Origin: Ignavibacteriales bacterium
Lineage (GTDB): Bacteria; Bacteroidota; Ignavibacteria; Ignavibacteriales; Melioribacteraceae
Length of the DNA: 64,000 nucleotides
Assembly (NCBI GenBank): GCA_020635285.1
Contig: JACKAB010000008.1
Location: forward strand, 434,001-498,000
Reading direction: 5' to 3'
The notes below the pieces were generated by a model that saw nothing but the letters and a program-made list of their open reading frames with translations, was not told where the DNA came from and made no database searches. Below are positions 17,943-27,501 of the stretch, piece after piece (within the stretch, counting starts at the first letter, position 1; each line of letters begins with the position of its first letter). Position numbers and translations under genes: made by a program.

Positions 17943-19181
17943 TTATTTAAACTGATAATTTTTTGGAATTATAACAATACCGGTATCTGATACCTTAAAT
18001 CTTTTTCGGTCAGTATCGGGATCAAAACCTATTTCTTCTCTTTCAGGAACATGAACATTTTTATCAATTATTGCTCTTCTAATTTTTGCGTGTCTTCCAA
18101 TGTTGCAGTTATCCATAATTATGGAATCAGTTATATATGTAAAACTATTTACTTTTACGTTTGGACCAATAATAGAGCGCTCAACAAGTCCTCCGGAAAT
18201 TATTGTTCCATCTGTAACTAAAGAATTTATTGCTCTACCAACTCGCTCGCCTTCGTGAGAAAGTGTTTTTGCAGGCGGCAGCTGTCTTTGCATTGTTCTT
18301 AAAGGCCAATTAAAATCGTATAAATTAAATTCAGGATTAACGCTTAACAAATCCATGCTGGCTTTGTAATAACTTTCGATTGTGCCAACATCAACCCAGT
18401 AAGGTTTTTCAGGATTGTCTTCATCTTCAAATCTATATGCTCTAACATTATATTTACTATCAACCATGTGCGGAATTATATGTTTGCCGAAATCTAAATT
18501 CGGAACTTTTTGATCAACTAATTCTTTAATTACTGCTGTAAGTACCTCAATATTAAAAATATAAATTCCCATATTGGCAAATGCAAAACCCGGTTTACCA
18601 GGTATCTCTGGCGGGCTTTCCGGCTTTTCCACAAATGATAAAACATTATAATCTTCATCAATCTCAATTATTCCAAATCTTGTTGCCTCGTCTTTTGGAG
18701 TAATGATATTCGAAATGGATAAGTCGGCTTTTTTCTCAATATGATATTGAAGCATTTTCATATAATCCATTTTGTAAATATTATCGCCGTTTAAAATAAC
18801 GCACCAGCGGTAATCTCTCTGCCGCATTAAATTTAAGTTTTGATAAATTGCATCAGCCGTTCCTTGATACCATTCGTTGCCAGTTTTTTGTTGTGGTGGA
18901 ATTGAGTAAATAAACTCTCCAAGCTCCGGATTGAAAATATTCCATGCCTCATAAATATGCTGATTTAACGAATCTGACTTATACTGTGTTAAAACATAAA
19001 TTTTTCTAAATCCAGAGTTTAAGCAATTGGATAAAGCAAAATCAATAATTCTGTATTTCCCTCCAAAAGGAACAGAGGGTTTTGTTCGCATGCCAGTTAG
19101 TGGATGAAGTCTTTCGCCTTGACCGCCGGCTAAAATCATTGTTACTGTTTCTCTCTGAAGCGCGGAACCTGAATATGCCAT
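17943..19181 (-). CDS. glgC: Glucose-1-phosphate adenylyltransferase
   Basis: It makes ADP-glucose from glucose-1-phosphate and ATP, the committing step of bacterial glycogen synthesis. The 412-residue frame has the nucleotidyltransferase signature ILAGGQGERLHPLTG (residues about 16-30), KPSVPFGGKYRIIDF (about 34-48), the sugar-phosphate region (WYQGTADAIYQN, GDNIYKMDY, VEKPESPP) and a left-handed beta-helix C-terminus with hexapeptide-like repeats (IIMDNCNIGRHAKIRRAIID). The length matches the family. It is divergent from the M1 peptidase gene, and no other glycogen genes (glgA, glgB) are beside it. It is expected in the cytoplasm and to be allosterically controlled as in the family. Confidence 0.96.
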   Translation of the reverse strand: MAYSGSALQRETVTMILAGGQGERLHPLTGMRTKPSVPFGGKYRIIDFALSNCLNSGFRKIYVLTQYKSDSLNQHIYEAWNIFNPELGEFIYSIPPQQKTGNEWYQGTADAIYQNLNLMRQRDYRWCVILNGDNIYKMDYMKMLQYHIEKKADLSISNIITPKDEATRFGIIEIDEDYNVLSFVEKPESPPEIPGKPGFAFANMGIYIFNIEVLTAVIKELVDQKVPNLDFGKHIIPHMVDSKYNVRAYRFEDEDNPEKPYWVDVGTIESYYKASMDLLSVNPEFNLYDFNWPLRTMQRQLPPAKTLSHEGERVGRAINSLVTDGTIISGGLVERSIIGPNVKVNSFTYITDSIIMDNCNIGRHAKIRRAIIDKNVHVPEREEIGFDPDTDRKRFKVSDTGIVIIPKNYQFK

Positions 19182-19233
19182 TGTTATGCCCCTTTTTATT
19201 TTACAAAATATATTTACTATTATTAAGTGGTCA

Positions 19234-19264
19234 TTTGAATATATTTGTGGCTATAGTAACTTTG
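19234..19264 (+). promoter_or_regulatory. FCB-type promoter for the M1 peptidase gene
   Basis: TTTG at 19234-19237 and TAACTTTG at 19257-19264 are 19 bases apart, matching the Bacteroidota -33 TTTG / -7 TAnnTTTG consensus. The ATG at 19294 lies about 30 bases downstream. It is in the 112-base divergent gap with glgC. Confidence 0.5.
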
Positions 19265-19293
19265 TTTAATAATGCTAATTACTTTTTTTGTAT

Positions 19294-20991
19294 ATGAAAG
19301 TCAAGAAAAAATATTTCATTTTAGGTTGTTCAATATTATTATTGTTAATGCTATTATTAATAATATTTTCAATTACCCAATACTATAATGTTACCATTGG
19401 CGACGGAATTAAATTCGCCCAAAATGGTTTTTCATTTAGTCCTGCCAGCACTGAACAAGTTACAGAATACATTTCTGATAATCAATTGGATATAGATATT
19501 TTACACTATAATATTTCATTAGAACTGCTGCCAAAAGAAAAATTGATAAACGGTAAAGTTATAATAACCGGAAAACCGAAAAACAAGAACGTTGAAACCG
19601 TAATACTTAACTTTTATGATAATTTTAATATCTCAAAACTAACCTTAAACGATCAAGATATTAAATACCGGTATGAAGATAATAAGTTAGCACTTTTTAC
19701 AGATTCTGAAATTGCCGATACATTTTTAATAGGTATTGAATATTCAGGTACACCGGAAAGTATGGGCTTTGGTTCTTTTGAATTTTCTGAAGTTGATGAA
19801 GAACCGGTGATTTATACTTTGAATGAGCCAATTTATGCGTCAACTTGGTTTCCTTGTAATGATTTGCCTTCAGATAAGGTTTTGGCCGATATTTTTATAA
19901 CATGCGATTCTTCCTTAACTGCAGTTTCTAACGGAAGTCTAATTAATGTTTCAACAACTGGAAACAAAAAAACATTCCATTGGAAAAGTTTTTATCCGAT
20001 TGCAACATATTTAATTTCATTTTCAGTTGGAGATTATGTCAATTTTAATCAGTATTACAAGTATAATGACCAAGATTCAATGCAAATCTCATATTTTGTT
20101 TTTCCTTCCGATTTAAAAAATGCCAAAACTGATTTTAATTTTCATCCTGAGGCAATTAAATTTTTTTCAAATACTTTTGGAGAATATCCGTTTCTTAAGG
20201 AAAAGTATGGAGTAGTAGAAAATCTTTGGAACTTTGGCGCAATTGAACATCAAACCATAACCGGAATTGGAAGAAGTTTTGTAAGCGGCTCTCAATTTTT
20301 CACTGATGTTTTGGTACACGAACTGGCGCATCAATGGTGGGGAAATGCTGTAACATTGGAAAGTTGGAAAGATATTTGGCTAAACGAAGGATTTGCAACT
20401 TATTCAGAGGCACTTTACTGGGAAAATGAAAGCGGATTTTCATCTTTAAAATCGACAATGAATTCTTTCCTTACCAATTTTGATGGAACCACACTTTATA
20501 ATCCGGAAAACCTCTTTAGCAGAATAACATATAACAAAGGTGCGTGGGTTTTGCATATGTTAAGAAAAGAAATAGGTGATGACAATTTCTTTTCCTTGTT
20601 AAAAAGTTATTATGAAAAGTTTAAATATAAAAATGCATCAACTGCCGATTTTGAAGAGCTTGCATCGGAAATTAGTAATAAAGATTTATCTAAATTTTTT
20701 AATCAATGGATTTACGATGGAAAGGGCAAGATTGAAATAGAATATTTTATAAATCAAAAAAATGAAAACGCAGTTTTCCTTCAATTAAACCAGGTTCAAA
20801 AAGGATTTGATGAATATAATTTTTCGATTGATATTGAGTTTGAATTGTTCGATGGAACTAAAATATTAAAATCAATTTCTATTGATAAAAGAGAAAATCA
20901 ATTTAAGCTCGAATTTAATGATTTAGTAAAAAATTTGATTTTAGACCCAGATGGCTGGTTGGCTTTTAAAAGTATGAAAATTGATAAGTAA
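19294..20991 (+). CDS. M1 family metallopeptidase (aminopeptidase N-like)
   Basis: A zinc aminopeptidase of the M1 family, probably anchored in or secreted past the inner membrane. The N-terminus has a long hydrophobic segment (about residues 6-28) acting as signal anchor. The zinc site is HELAHQWWGN (HExxH) near residue 340, with the third ligand Glu in WLNEGFATY 18 residues on. The substrate-binding exopeptidase motif is GAIEHQT, where Met of the usual GAMEN is replaced. A TTG at 19288 opens the frame, but the ATG at 19294 is better placed after the promoter. At 565 residues it lacks the large C-terminal ERAP-like domain, like the shorter bacterial M1 forms. Confidence 0.9.
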   Translation: MKVKKKYFILGCSILLLLMLLLIIFSITQYYNVTIGDGIKFAQNGFSFSPASTEQVTEYISDNQLDIDILHYNISLELLPKEKLINGKVIITGKPKNKNVETVILNFYDNFNISKLTLNDQDIKYRYEDNKLALFTDSEIADTFLIGIEYSGTPESMGFGSFEFSEVDEEPVIYTLNEPIYASTWFPCNDLPSDKVLADIFITCDSSLTAVSNGSLINVSTTGNKKTFHWKSFYPIATYLISFSVGDYVNFNQYYKYNDQDSMQISYFVFPSDLKNAKTDFNFHPEAIKFFSNTFGEYPFLKEKYGVVENLWNFGAIEHQTITGIGRSFVSGSQFFTDVLVHELAHQWWGNAVTLESWKDIWLNEGFATYSEALYWENESGFSSLKSTMNSFLTNFDGTTLYNPENLFSRITYNKGAWVLHMLRKEIGDDNFFSLLKSYYEKFKYKNASTADFEELASEISNKDLSKFFNQWIYDGKGKIEIEYFINQKNENAVFLQLNQVQKGFDEYNFSIDIEFELFDGTKILKSISIDKRENQFKLEFNDLVKNLILDPDGWLAFKSMKIDK

Positions 20992-21065
20992 ATAGCCCAC
21001 TACTATTAATATCACATTTAAGAAAAAAGTGTTAAATTTATACTTTGTAAATTTTTGAGAAATTT

Positions 21066-21788
21066 TTGGCTACAATATTTGTATCAGATATGCATTTTGG
21101 ATTACTTTCTGCAGAAGAAGAGAAATTAAGGGAACAAAAGTTTGTTAATTTTTTGAAATTTGCTAAAAATAATTGCGATAAACTTTTCATTCTAGGCGAT
21201 CTATTTGATTATTGGTTTGAATATAAAAGAGTTATTCAAAAAGGATATTTTAAAACATTTTCAGCTCTTGCTGATTTAACCGAAGCCGGAATTGAAGTAC
21301 ACTACCTAATTGGTAATCACGATTTTATGCATAGAGATTTTTTTGAAAAAGAAATTGGCGCTAAAGTTTATGAGAATGAAGTAAAAATTGAATTGGATGG
21401 CAAAAAGTTCTTTCTTGCCCATGGTGATGGTTTAGTTGAAAATGATTTGGGATATAAAATTCTAAAAAAAGTTTTAAGGAACAAAAATATTCAAAAGTTG
21501 TATTCATTAATTCATCCCGATTTTGGAATTTGGCTTGCCAGTTCATCAAGTAAAAAAAGTAGGGATTATACAACCCATAAATCTTATGGAGAAAATGACG
21601 GGCTCTTTACAGCTGCAAAAAAAATAATTGATGAAGGATTTGACTACGTTTTATTTGGGCATTCACACATTAGAAAAATTGAAGAATACAAAAATGGAAA
21701 ATATATTAATTTAGGAACTTGGCTTGATAGACCTTGCTACGGAATATTTGATAATAATAAATTTGAGATCATTGACTGGAATAATTAA
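21066..21788 (+). CDS. lpxH: UDP-2,3-diacylglucosamine diphosphatase (LpxH-type)
   Basis: It hydrolyses UDP-2,3-diacylglucosamine to lipid X in lipid A synthesis, at the inner face of the membrane. The calcineurin-like metal site motifs are all present: SDMHFG (residues 6-11), GDLFDYW (about 44-50), GNHDF (about 81-85), HGDG (about 120) and FGHSHI (about 197). The start is TTG at 21066. The stop overlaps the PBP1A ATG by one base (TAATG), so the two envelope genes are coupled. The related enzyme family is broad, but the GDLFDYWFEY and GHSH pattern and length (240) favour LpxH over a general phosphoesterase. Presence of lipid A is thus implied. Confidence 0.88.
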   Translation: MATIFVSDMHFGLLSAEEEKLREQKFVNFLKFAKNNCDKLFILGDLFDYWFEYKRVIQKGYFKTFSALADLTEAGIEVHYLIGNHDFMHRDFFEKEIGAKVYENEVKIELDGKKFFLAHGDGLVENDLGYKILKKVLRNKNIQKLYSLIHPDFGIWLASSSSKKSRDYTTHKSYGENDGLFTAAKKIIDEGFDYVLFGHSHIRKIEEYKNGKYINLGTWLDRPCYGIFDNNKFEIIDWNN

Positions 21789-24103
21789 TGGCAGAGAAAA
21801 AAAACGAAACACTCATAAAAATTAAATCAGTATATAAGCAAAATAAAAAATTAATTCTCGGCTCATCGGCTGCAATAATAATTTTGTTGATTTCACTCGG
21901 GACATACTTTTTTTATCAACACATAATTTCAGGATTGCCATCTTTAGATGAACTTGAAAATCCTAAACAAAGCCTTGCAAGTAATGTTATTAGTGCTGAT
22001 GGTGAAGTTATTGGTCAATTTTTTAGAGAGAATAGAAGAGAAATTAGTATAGATAGTATTCCATCTTTTGTCGTAGATGCACTTGTTTCAACTGAAGATA
22101 GAAAATTTTACGATCATTGGGGTGTTGACTTAGAGCGTTTTGTAAAGGCAATGATTAAAACAGTTTTTCTTGGGAAAAAAGAAGGAGCGAGCACAATTAC
22201 ACAACAGCTTGCTAAAAATCTTTACGATTTAAAAATTGCACGCGAAAATTTATTTCAAACCGGAGTAAGGAAAATACGGGAATGGTTTACGGCAGTTCAA
22301 ATTGAACAAACTTATACTAAAAAAGAAATTCTTCAAATGTATCTCAATAATTCTTTTTTTGGGAATAGAGCTTATGGAATTGAAATGGCTGCCCAGCATT
22401 ATTTTGATAAAAGTGCTAAAGATTTAACTCTTCCTGAAGCAGCTGTATTTATTGGTTTGCTGAAATCTCACGTTTATTATAATCCAATTCGCCGACCAGA
22501 AAATGCATTACGTAGAAGAAATGTTGTACTCTATAATATGATGGATAATGGCATTTTGACTGAAGCCCAGTATGATACTCTAAAGCAGGAACCATTAAAG
22601 TTAGCTTCTACAGTGGCTAATGGAGGAGTTCAAAGTACATTAGCTCCTCATTTTGTTGAGTACGTCCGCCGCCAATTAGAATCTATGTCGGATAAATACA
22701 AATTTAATTTATATGAAGATGGATTGGTGATTTATACCACGCTCGATACTCGAATGCAAGCAATTGCAAATAAAGTGACAGCAGAACATTTAGAAGAATA
22801 TCAAAAGCTATTTGATAAATATTGGAATTGGAACAAGAATAAAGCCACACTAGATGATATAGTAAACAAAGCAATTAAAAATGATAAGAATTATATTGCA
22901 GCAAAAGGTGAAGAAAGAAAAAAAATATTTAATGGATTAAAAAACTCTGAAGCATATGTTGATTCTATTAAAAGAATTGCACAAACTATTGAAGTTGGTT
23001 TTTTATGTTTGGATGCTACAAATGGCGAAATGAAAGCAATGGTGGGTGGAAAGAATCAAGATTTCAATTATGGATTAAACCATGTAACCCAAACAAGAAG
23101 GCAGCCAGGTTCGGCTTTTAAGCCTATTGTTTATACCGCAGCTTTAGATAATGGATTGTACCCAGCATATCCGATATTAAATCAAGAGTTTGATTACGAT
23201 GGTTGGAATCCACATAATTTTGATAATTCTACTAGCGGATTTATGACCTTACGGGAAGGATTAAGACAATCAGAAAATTTAATTAGTGCACGCCTAATAA
23301 TTGAAGGTCATGTCGAACTTTGGAAAATTGGACAACTAGCAAGTAAACTTGGAATAAAATCTAAACTAGATCTCGTTCCTTCAATATCGCTCGGTACTTC
23401 GTAGGTTACTTTAGAAGAATTAACTTCAGTGTATGCTACATTTGCAAACAAAGGAATTCACAATGAACCTATTTCTATTCTCAGAATAGAAGATAAAGAT
23501 GGAATTATTATTGATCAGTTTATGCACAGCTCACAAGAAGCTTTGTCCGCAGAGACAACCTTTTTAATTACAGATATGTTGCAGACTGCAATGAATGAAG
23601 GAACCGGTGCAAGAACTAGATCGATACATAAATTTTATAGACCGGCAGCCGGTAAAACCGGAACAACTCAAGACTACGCAGATGCTTGGTTTATGGGGTT
23701 TACACCACAATTAGCAGCTGGAGCTTGGGTTGGATTTGATGATAGAAGAGTTTCTTTCACTGGTAAATACGGACAAGGTTCGCAAGCCGCAAATCCTATT
23801 TGGTCTAACTTTATGCGAGAGGTTTATGATACATTAGATTTTCCAGAGGCAAATTTTACGGTTCCCGAAAGTGGAAATGTTGTAAAGGTTAAATTTTGCA
23901 GAGAGTCCATTTTTGAGTTTGGAGATCCAAGACTCTATTCAGCAGATTGTTCATCTGGAGAATTGGACGATTATATAAATCTTAAAGATATTCCGGTTCC
24001 ATTTAGCGGAGATAGGGATAATAAAATTAATTTGTTTACAAAATTTTATAAACCCGATAGTTTATCTCATGAAGCAATTGAGATAACTGAGGGTGAACTT
24101 TAG
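21788..24103 (+). pseudogene. Penicillin-binding protein 1A, with an in-frame TAG
   Basis: A class A PBP that polymerises and cross-links peptidoglycan, anchored by one N-terminal membrane segment (about residues 19-42). The transglycosylase domain is complete (STEDRKFYDHWGVDLERF, GASTITQQLAKNL, YLNNSFFGNRAYGIEMAA). The transpeptidase domain has SAFK (SxxK serine at about residue 447), SEN (SxN) and, after the stop, KTGTTQDYADAWF (KTG). A TAG at 23402-23404 interrupts the frame between SxN and KTG; the reading frame is the same on both sides (GTS-stop-VTLEELTSVYA), and the usual residue there is Glu or Asp, so one substitution would restore it. Without it the product is 538 residues and has no KTG motif. 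Confidence 0.88.
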
Positions 24104-24154
24104 ATATTAGCGATAATACTATTTTCTGATTACAATTTCTGTTTGTTTTCTTAT

Positions 24155-24222
24155 TCATAAAAACTTTTATGGGGAATCTAATTTTTTCAGATTTCCGTCT
24201 AGTAAAAAAAACGGAATGACGG
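24155..24222. repeat. Partial GTCATTCC-type repeat upstream of tRNA-Leu
   Basis: GGGAATCT, AGATTTCCG and CGGAATGAC occur in the order seen in the right half of 47068-47168, in the gap between PBP1A and tRNA-Leu. The left GTCATTCC arm is not evident. It is likely a decayed copy of the same intergenic repeat. Confidence 0.3.
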
Positions 24223-24246
24223 TTCAATTATACATAAATTACTTAC

Positions 24247-24330
24247 GCCCGGATGGCGAAATTGGTATACGCGCTAGGTTCAGGTCCTAGTGGGAGCAAT
24301 CCTGTGCAGGTTCGAGTCCTGTTCCGGGCA
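24247..24330 (+). tRNA. tRNA-Leu (anticodon CAG)
   Basis: A class II tRNA. The acceptor stem GCCCGGA (24247-24253) pairs with TCCGGGC (24323-24329), followed by discriminator A. The anticodon stem CTAGG/CCTAG encloses loop TTCAGGT, giving anticodon CAG. The T arm GTTCGAGTC and the long variable arm between GGGAGCAATCC and the T stem fit a leucine tRNA. CCA is not encoded. It lies upstream of hpnC. Confidence 0.93.
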
Positions 24331-24358
24331 CTAAAAATGTTAAAGTTCAGGTTCTATT

Positions 24359-25231
24359 TTGCAAAATGCTAATCAACACAATTCCAATCTAACAACACTT
24401 TATAACCAAGCACTTCATTTTACAAAATCACACTATGAAAATTTCCAGTAATTTCTTTTTTTGTTCCAAAACATTTAAGAAAATTTATTGCTGTAGTTTA
24501 CCAATTTGCCCGACAAGCTGATGACATTGCTGATGAAGGAAACTTTACCGAAGCAGAAAGACTACATAATCTGCAAAGTTATAATGCAGAATTGCAAAAA
24601 ATCATTTAAAGGTGAATTTGAAAGTGATTTTTGGAAAGTTTTTAATGACACAATTTTTCAAAATAAACTCACCGCAGAAAATTTTAGTGATTTAATAAAA
24701 GCTTTCGAGCAAGACTTAACCAAAAAAAAATATGAAAATTATGAAGAACTTTTGAAGTATTGCGAAAATAGCGCTAATCCGGTTGGAAGAATTATTCTGG
24801 AGATTTACAATGTAAGAAATGAAGAAGCAATTAAATTTTCTGATTCAATATGCACTGCTTTACAATTAACTAATTTTTATCAAGATGTAAAAATAGATTT
24901 AGAAAAAGGAAGAGTATATATCCCGCAAAATGAAATTAAAAATTTTTCTTTTTCGAATGAACAATTATTTAATTGTAAACCAACAGAAGAATTTATTGAG
25001 TTAATGAAATTTCAAATTGAAAGAACAAGAAAATTATTTTTTGATGGGAGAAAAATTTTGCCATTATTACCCTTTAGATTGAAATTTCAAATTTTGGTTA
25101 CAATTAAAGGCGGTGAGGCAATTTTGAAAAAAATTGAAGATATAAATTATGACGTTCTGAATCACAGACCAAAATTAACTAAATTTGATTTTACTAAATT
25201 ATTCTTTGAAGCAATTATTCTCCGGAGATAA
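24359..25231 (+). pseudogene. hpnC: Squalene synthase HpnC, frame-interrupted
   Basis: A squalene/phytoene synthase-family enzyme that in the HpnCDE route converts presqualene diphosphate to hydroxysqualene. The first Asp-rich motif, QFARQADDIADE, is near 24500-24535 and the second, NFYQDVKIDLEKGR, near 24860. A TTG at 24359 begins MQNANQHNSNLTTLYNQ. One missing T near 24440 and one extra A in the run near 24597-24602 break the frame; correcting both gives a continuous protein of about 290 residues. Order and overlap with hpnD and hpnE support the assignment over phytoene synthase. It is likely intact in vivo. Confidence 0.8.
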
Positions 25232-25234
25232 AAA

Positions 25235-26071
25235 ATAGAGACCGCGAAACAAATATCAAAAAATAGTAAGAGTAGTTTTTATTATACCTTTGCACTTCTG
25301 CCAAAAGATAAACGCGAGGCAATGGATGTGGTGTACTCATTCTGCAGATTAACGGATGATATTGTGGACAATCAAACATATTCGGCCGAAGCTAAAGAAC
25401 AAAAATTGCACGAATGGAAAAATGACTTCACAAAATCCCTACAGGGCAAAGCCGAAATCCCTTTATTTATGGAACTAAAAGAGTGTATTGATAAATTTAA
25501 AATACCACATAAACCCTTTTATGATCTTATCGATGGAGTTGAATTAGACTTAACAAAAAATAGATATGCTAATTTTAATGAACTAAAAGATTACTGTTAT
25601 AAAGTTGCTTCCACGGTTGGATTGATGACAATTCCAATTTTTGGTTATAAAAATCCGAAGACAATAGATTTTGCAATTAATCTTGGCATTGCACTCCAGT
25701 TAACAAATATCATTCGAGATATTAAAGTTGATGCTGAAAACAACAGAATTTATTTGCCGCAAGATGAGCTTGTCAAATTTAATTATTCCGAAAATGAATT
25801 ATTAAAAAATAATTATGACGAAAATTTTATTGAATTAATGCAATTTCAAACAGATCGAGCCCGAGAATTTTATAAAATTGCCGATAATAATTTAACAAAG
25901 AAAGATAAAGCCTCAATGTTTACTGCAAAATCCATGGAGTATATTTATTGCCGTTTGTTGGATATAATTGAACAGGAAAAATTTAACGTATTTGATAAAA
26001 GAATTAGGGTTTCAAATTTTAACAAAATGCTTCTGGCACTTGCTGTCTATATAAAATACAAGATATTTTAA
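25235..26071 (+). CDS. hpnD: Presqualene diphosphate synthase HpnD
   Basis: It condenses two farnesyl diphosphates to presqualene diphosphate. The Asp-rich motifs are FCRLTDDIVD and NIIRDIKVD, with NRIYLPQDE between. The first ATG in frame (25322) is too late: the conserved SSFYYTFALLPKDKRE lies upstream in the same frame. The only possible initiator after the in-frame TAA (25229-25231) is ATA at 25235, preceded by CGGAGA at a good ribosome-binding distance. So translation starts at ATA, or a G to A change or error altered an ATG. The stop overlaps hpnE's ATG (TAATG). Corrected length is about 278 residues, normal for the family. Confidence 0.85.
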   Translation: METAKQISKNSKSSFYYTFALLPKDKREAMDVVYSFCRLTDDIVDNQTYSAEAKEQKLHEWKNDFTKSLQGKAEIPLFMELKECIDKFKIPHKPFYDLIDGVELDLTKNRYANFNELKDYCYKVASTVGLMTIPIFGYKNPKTIDFAINLGIALQLTNIIRDIKVDAENNRIYLPQDELVKFNYSENELLKNNYDENFIELMQFQTDRAREFYKIADNNLTKKDKASMFTAKSMEYIYCRLLDIIEQEKFNVFDKRIRVSNFNKMLLALAVYIKYKIF

Positions 26072-27358
26072 TGGCAAGGTGTTTAATAATTGGCGGCGGG
26101 CTAGCGGGACTTTCAACTGCTGTTTACCTTTCTAAAGCGGGACATCAAATAGAATTAATTGAAGCAACTAATAGATTAGGTGGAAGAACTTTTTCTTTTT
26201 TTGATGAAGAGACTCAGACAGAAATTGATAATGGTCAGCATATTTTAATGGGAGCATACACTCATACGCTTGATTTAATTGAACCACTTGAAACAAAACA
26301 TTTATTGGATTATCAAAAAAACTTAAATGCAGTTTTTTATAAAAAGAAAAATAAAAGATACACGCTAGATGCGTCAAAATATTTTTATCCGTTTAATTTA
26401 TTAGCTGCAATTTGGAACTATGATGCACTTTGTACCAAAGAAAAAATTAACTTCATAAAATTCGTCGGGTCATTAATTTTTATAAATTCAAAAAAGTTAA
26501 AAAAAATATCTATACTTGATTGGTTAAAAAGTAGTGGACAGTCAGAAAATAGCATAAAATCTTTTTGGGAAATATTAGCGGTTGGAGCCTTGAATACAAG
26601 TCTGGAAGACGGTTCCGCATTTTATTTTTTCAATATGCTGAAACAAATATTTTATTCGGGGAATAAAGCCTCAACAATAATAATTCCCAATGCAGGATTA
26701 AGTAAAACCTTTATTGAGCCAATTTTAAATTATTTACAAAAACTACTTTTGAGTTTTCACTTTCAGAAAAAGTAGAAAAAATAAATATTGAAAATAATTT
26801 AGCCAAAGAAATAATTACTAATAAAAAAGAAGGATTACTGAATTTGATAATGTGATTTTAACAATTCCTCTTTATAACCTTATTAACATTGCTTGCCCTT
26901 TTGACCTATATAATAAAGAAAATATAAATTGGGAAACTTCCTCAATAATATCTATTACATTATGGCTAACTGAAAATAGAATAAAAGATAATTTTTTTTT
27001 GCATTAATTAACTCTCCAGTTCAATGGGTATTTAATCACAATAAATATTATGTGCTTGTAATAAGTGATGCAAATATGTTTAATGATATTTCAAACGAAG
27101 AAATTGTCGAATTTTGTATAAAAAAATTAGAAAGTTATAATTCAAATTTTGATAGAAATTTTGTCTTTAAGAGTAAAGTTCTGAAACAAAAAAAAAGCCA
27201 CAATTAAATCAACTCAGCAATTTGAAAAATTTAGAGAAAATTTGATATCTCCAATAGAAAATATTTTCTTTGCCGGCGACTGGACAAACACTAAATTGCC
27301 CCAAACAATTGAAAGTGCTGTAAGAAGTGGATACGAAATTTCAAAAAAAATCCAGTAA
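26071..27358 (+). pseudogene. hpnE: Squalene-associated FAD-dependent desaturase HpnE, frame-interrupted
   Basis: It reduces hydroxysqualene to squalene in the HpnCDE route. The N-terminus has the dinucleotide-binding fold IIGGGLAGLSTAVYLSKAG and the flavin motif GGRTFSFFD, and the C-terminus has FFAGDWTNTKLPQTIESAV, the FAD-binding signature of this amine-oxidase-like family. Frame changes occur near 26745, 26840, 26998 and 27195, mostly in A or T runs; between them the expected EFDNVILTIPLYNLI and INSPVQWVFN read in other frames. Corrected length is about 428 residues. It ends the hpnCDE operon; no squalene-hopene cyclase follows, so the end product is unknown. Confidence 0.8.
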
Positions 27359-27501
27359 AAAAGTTCAAAAAATCTTCAACTTATATGCTTTAATATCAGA
27401 AAAATATTATATTGCATTTCATTAAGTGTAATTCTTAAAAACAAAAAGTTTCTTAACTAATTTAATTGCCAAAATTATTGAAATTAAACCAGGAGGCTGT
27501 T

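Noticed and set aside
23402..23404. TAG as a recoded codon (pyrrolysine or similar)
   Set aside because: The family has Glu or Asp here, other genes in the window end normally at TAG, and no recoding signal is visible; a substitution or error is simpler.
24359..26071. hpnC/hpnD as crtB phytoene synthases
   Set aside because: Two tandem synthase genes followed by an HpnE-type FAD enzyme is the squalene arrangement; no carotenoid desaturase (crtI) is present.
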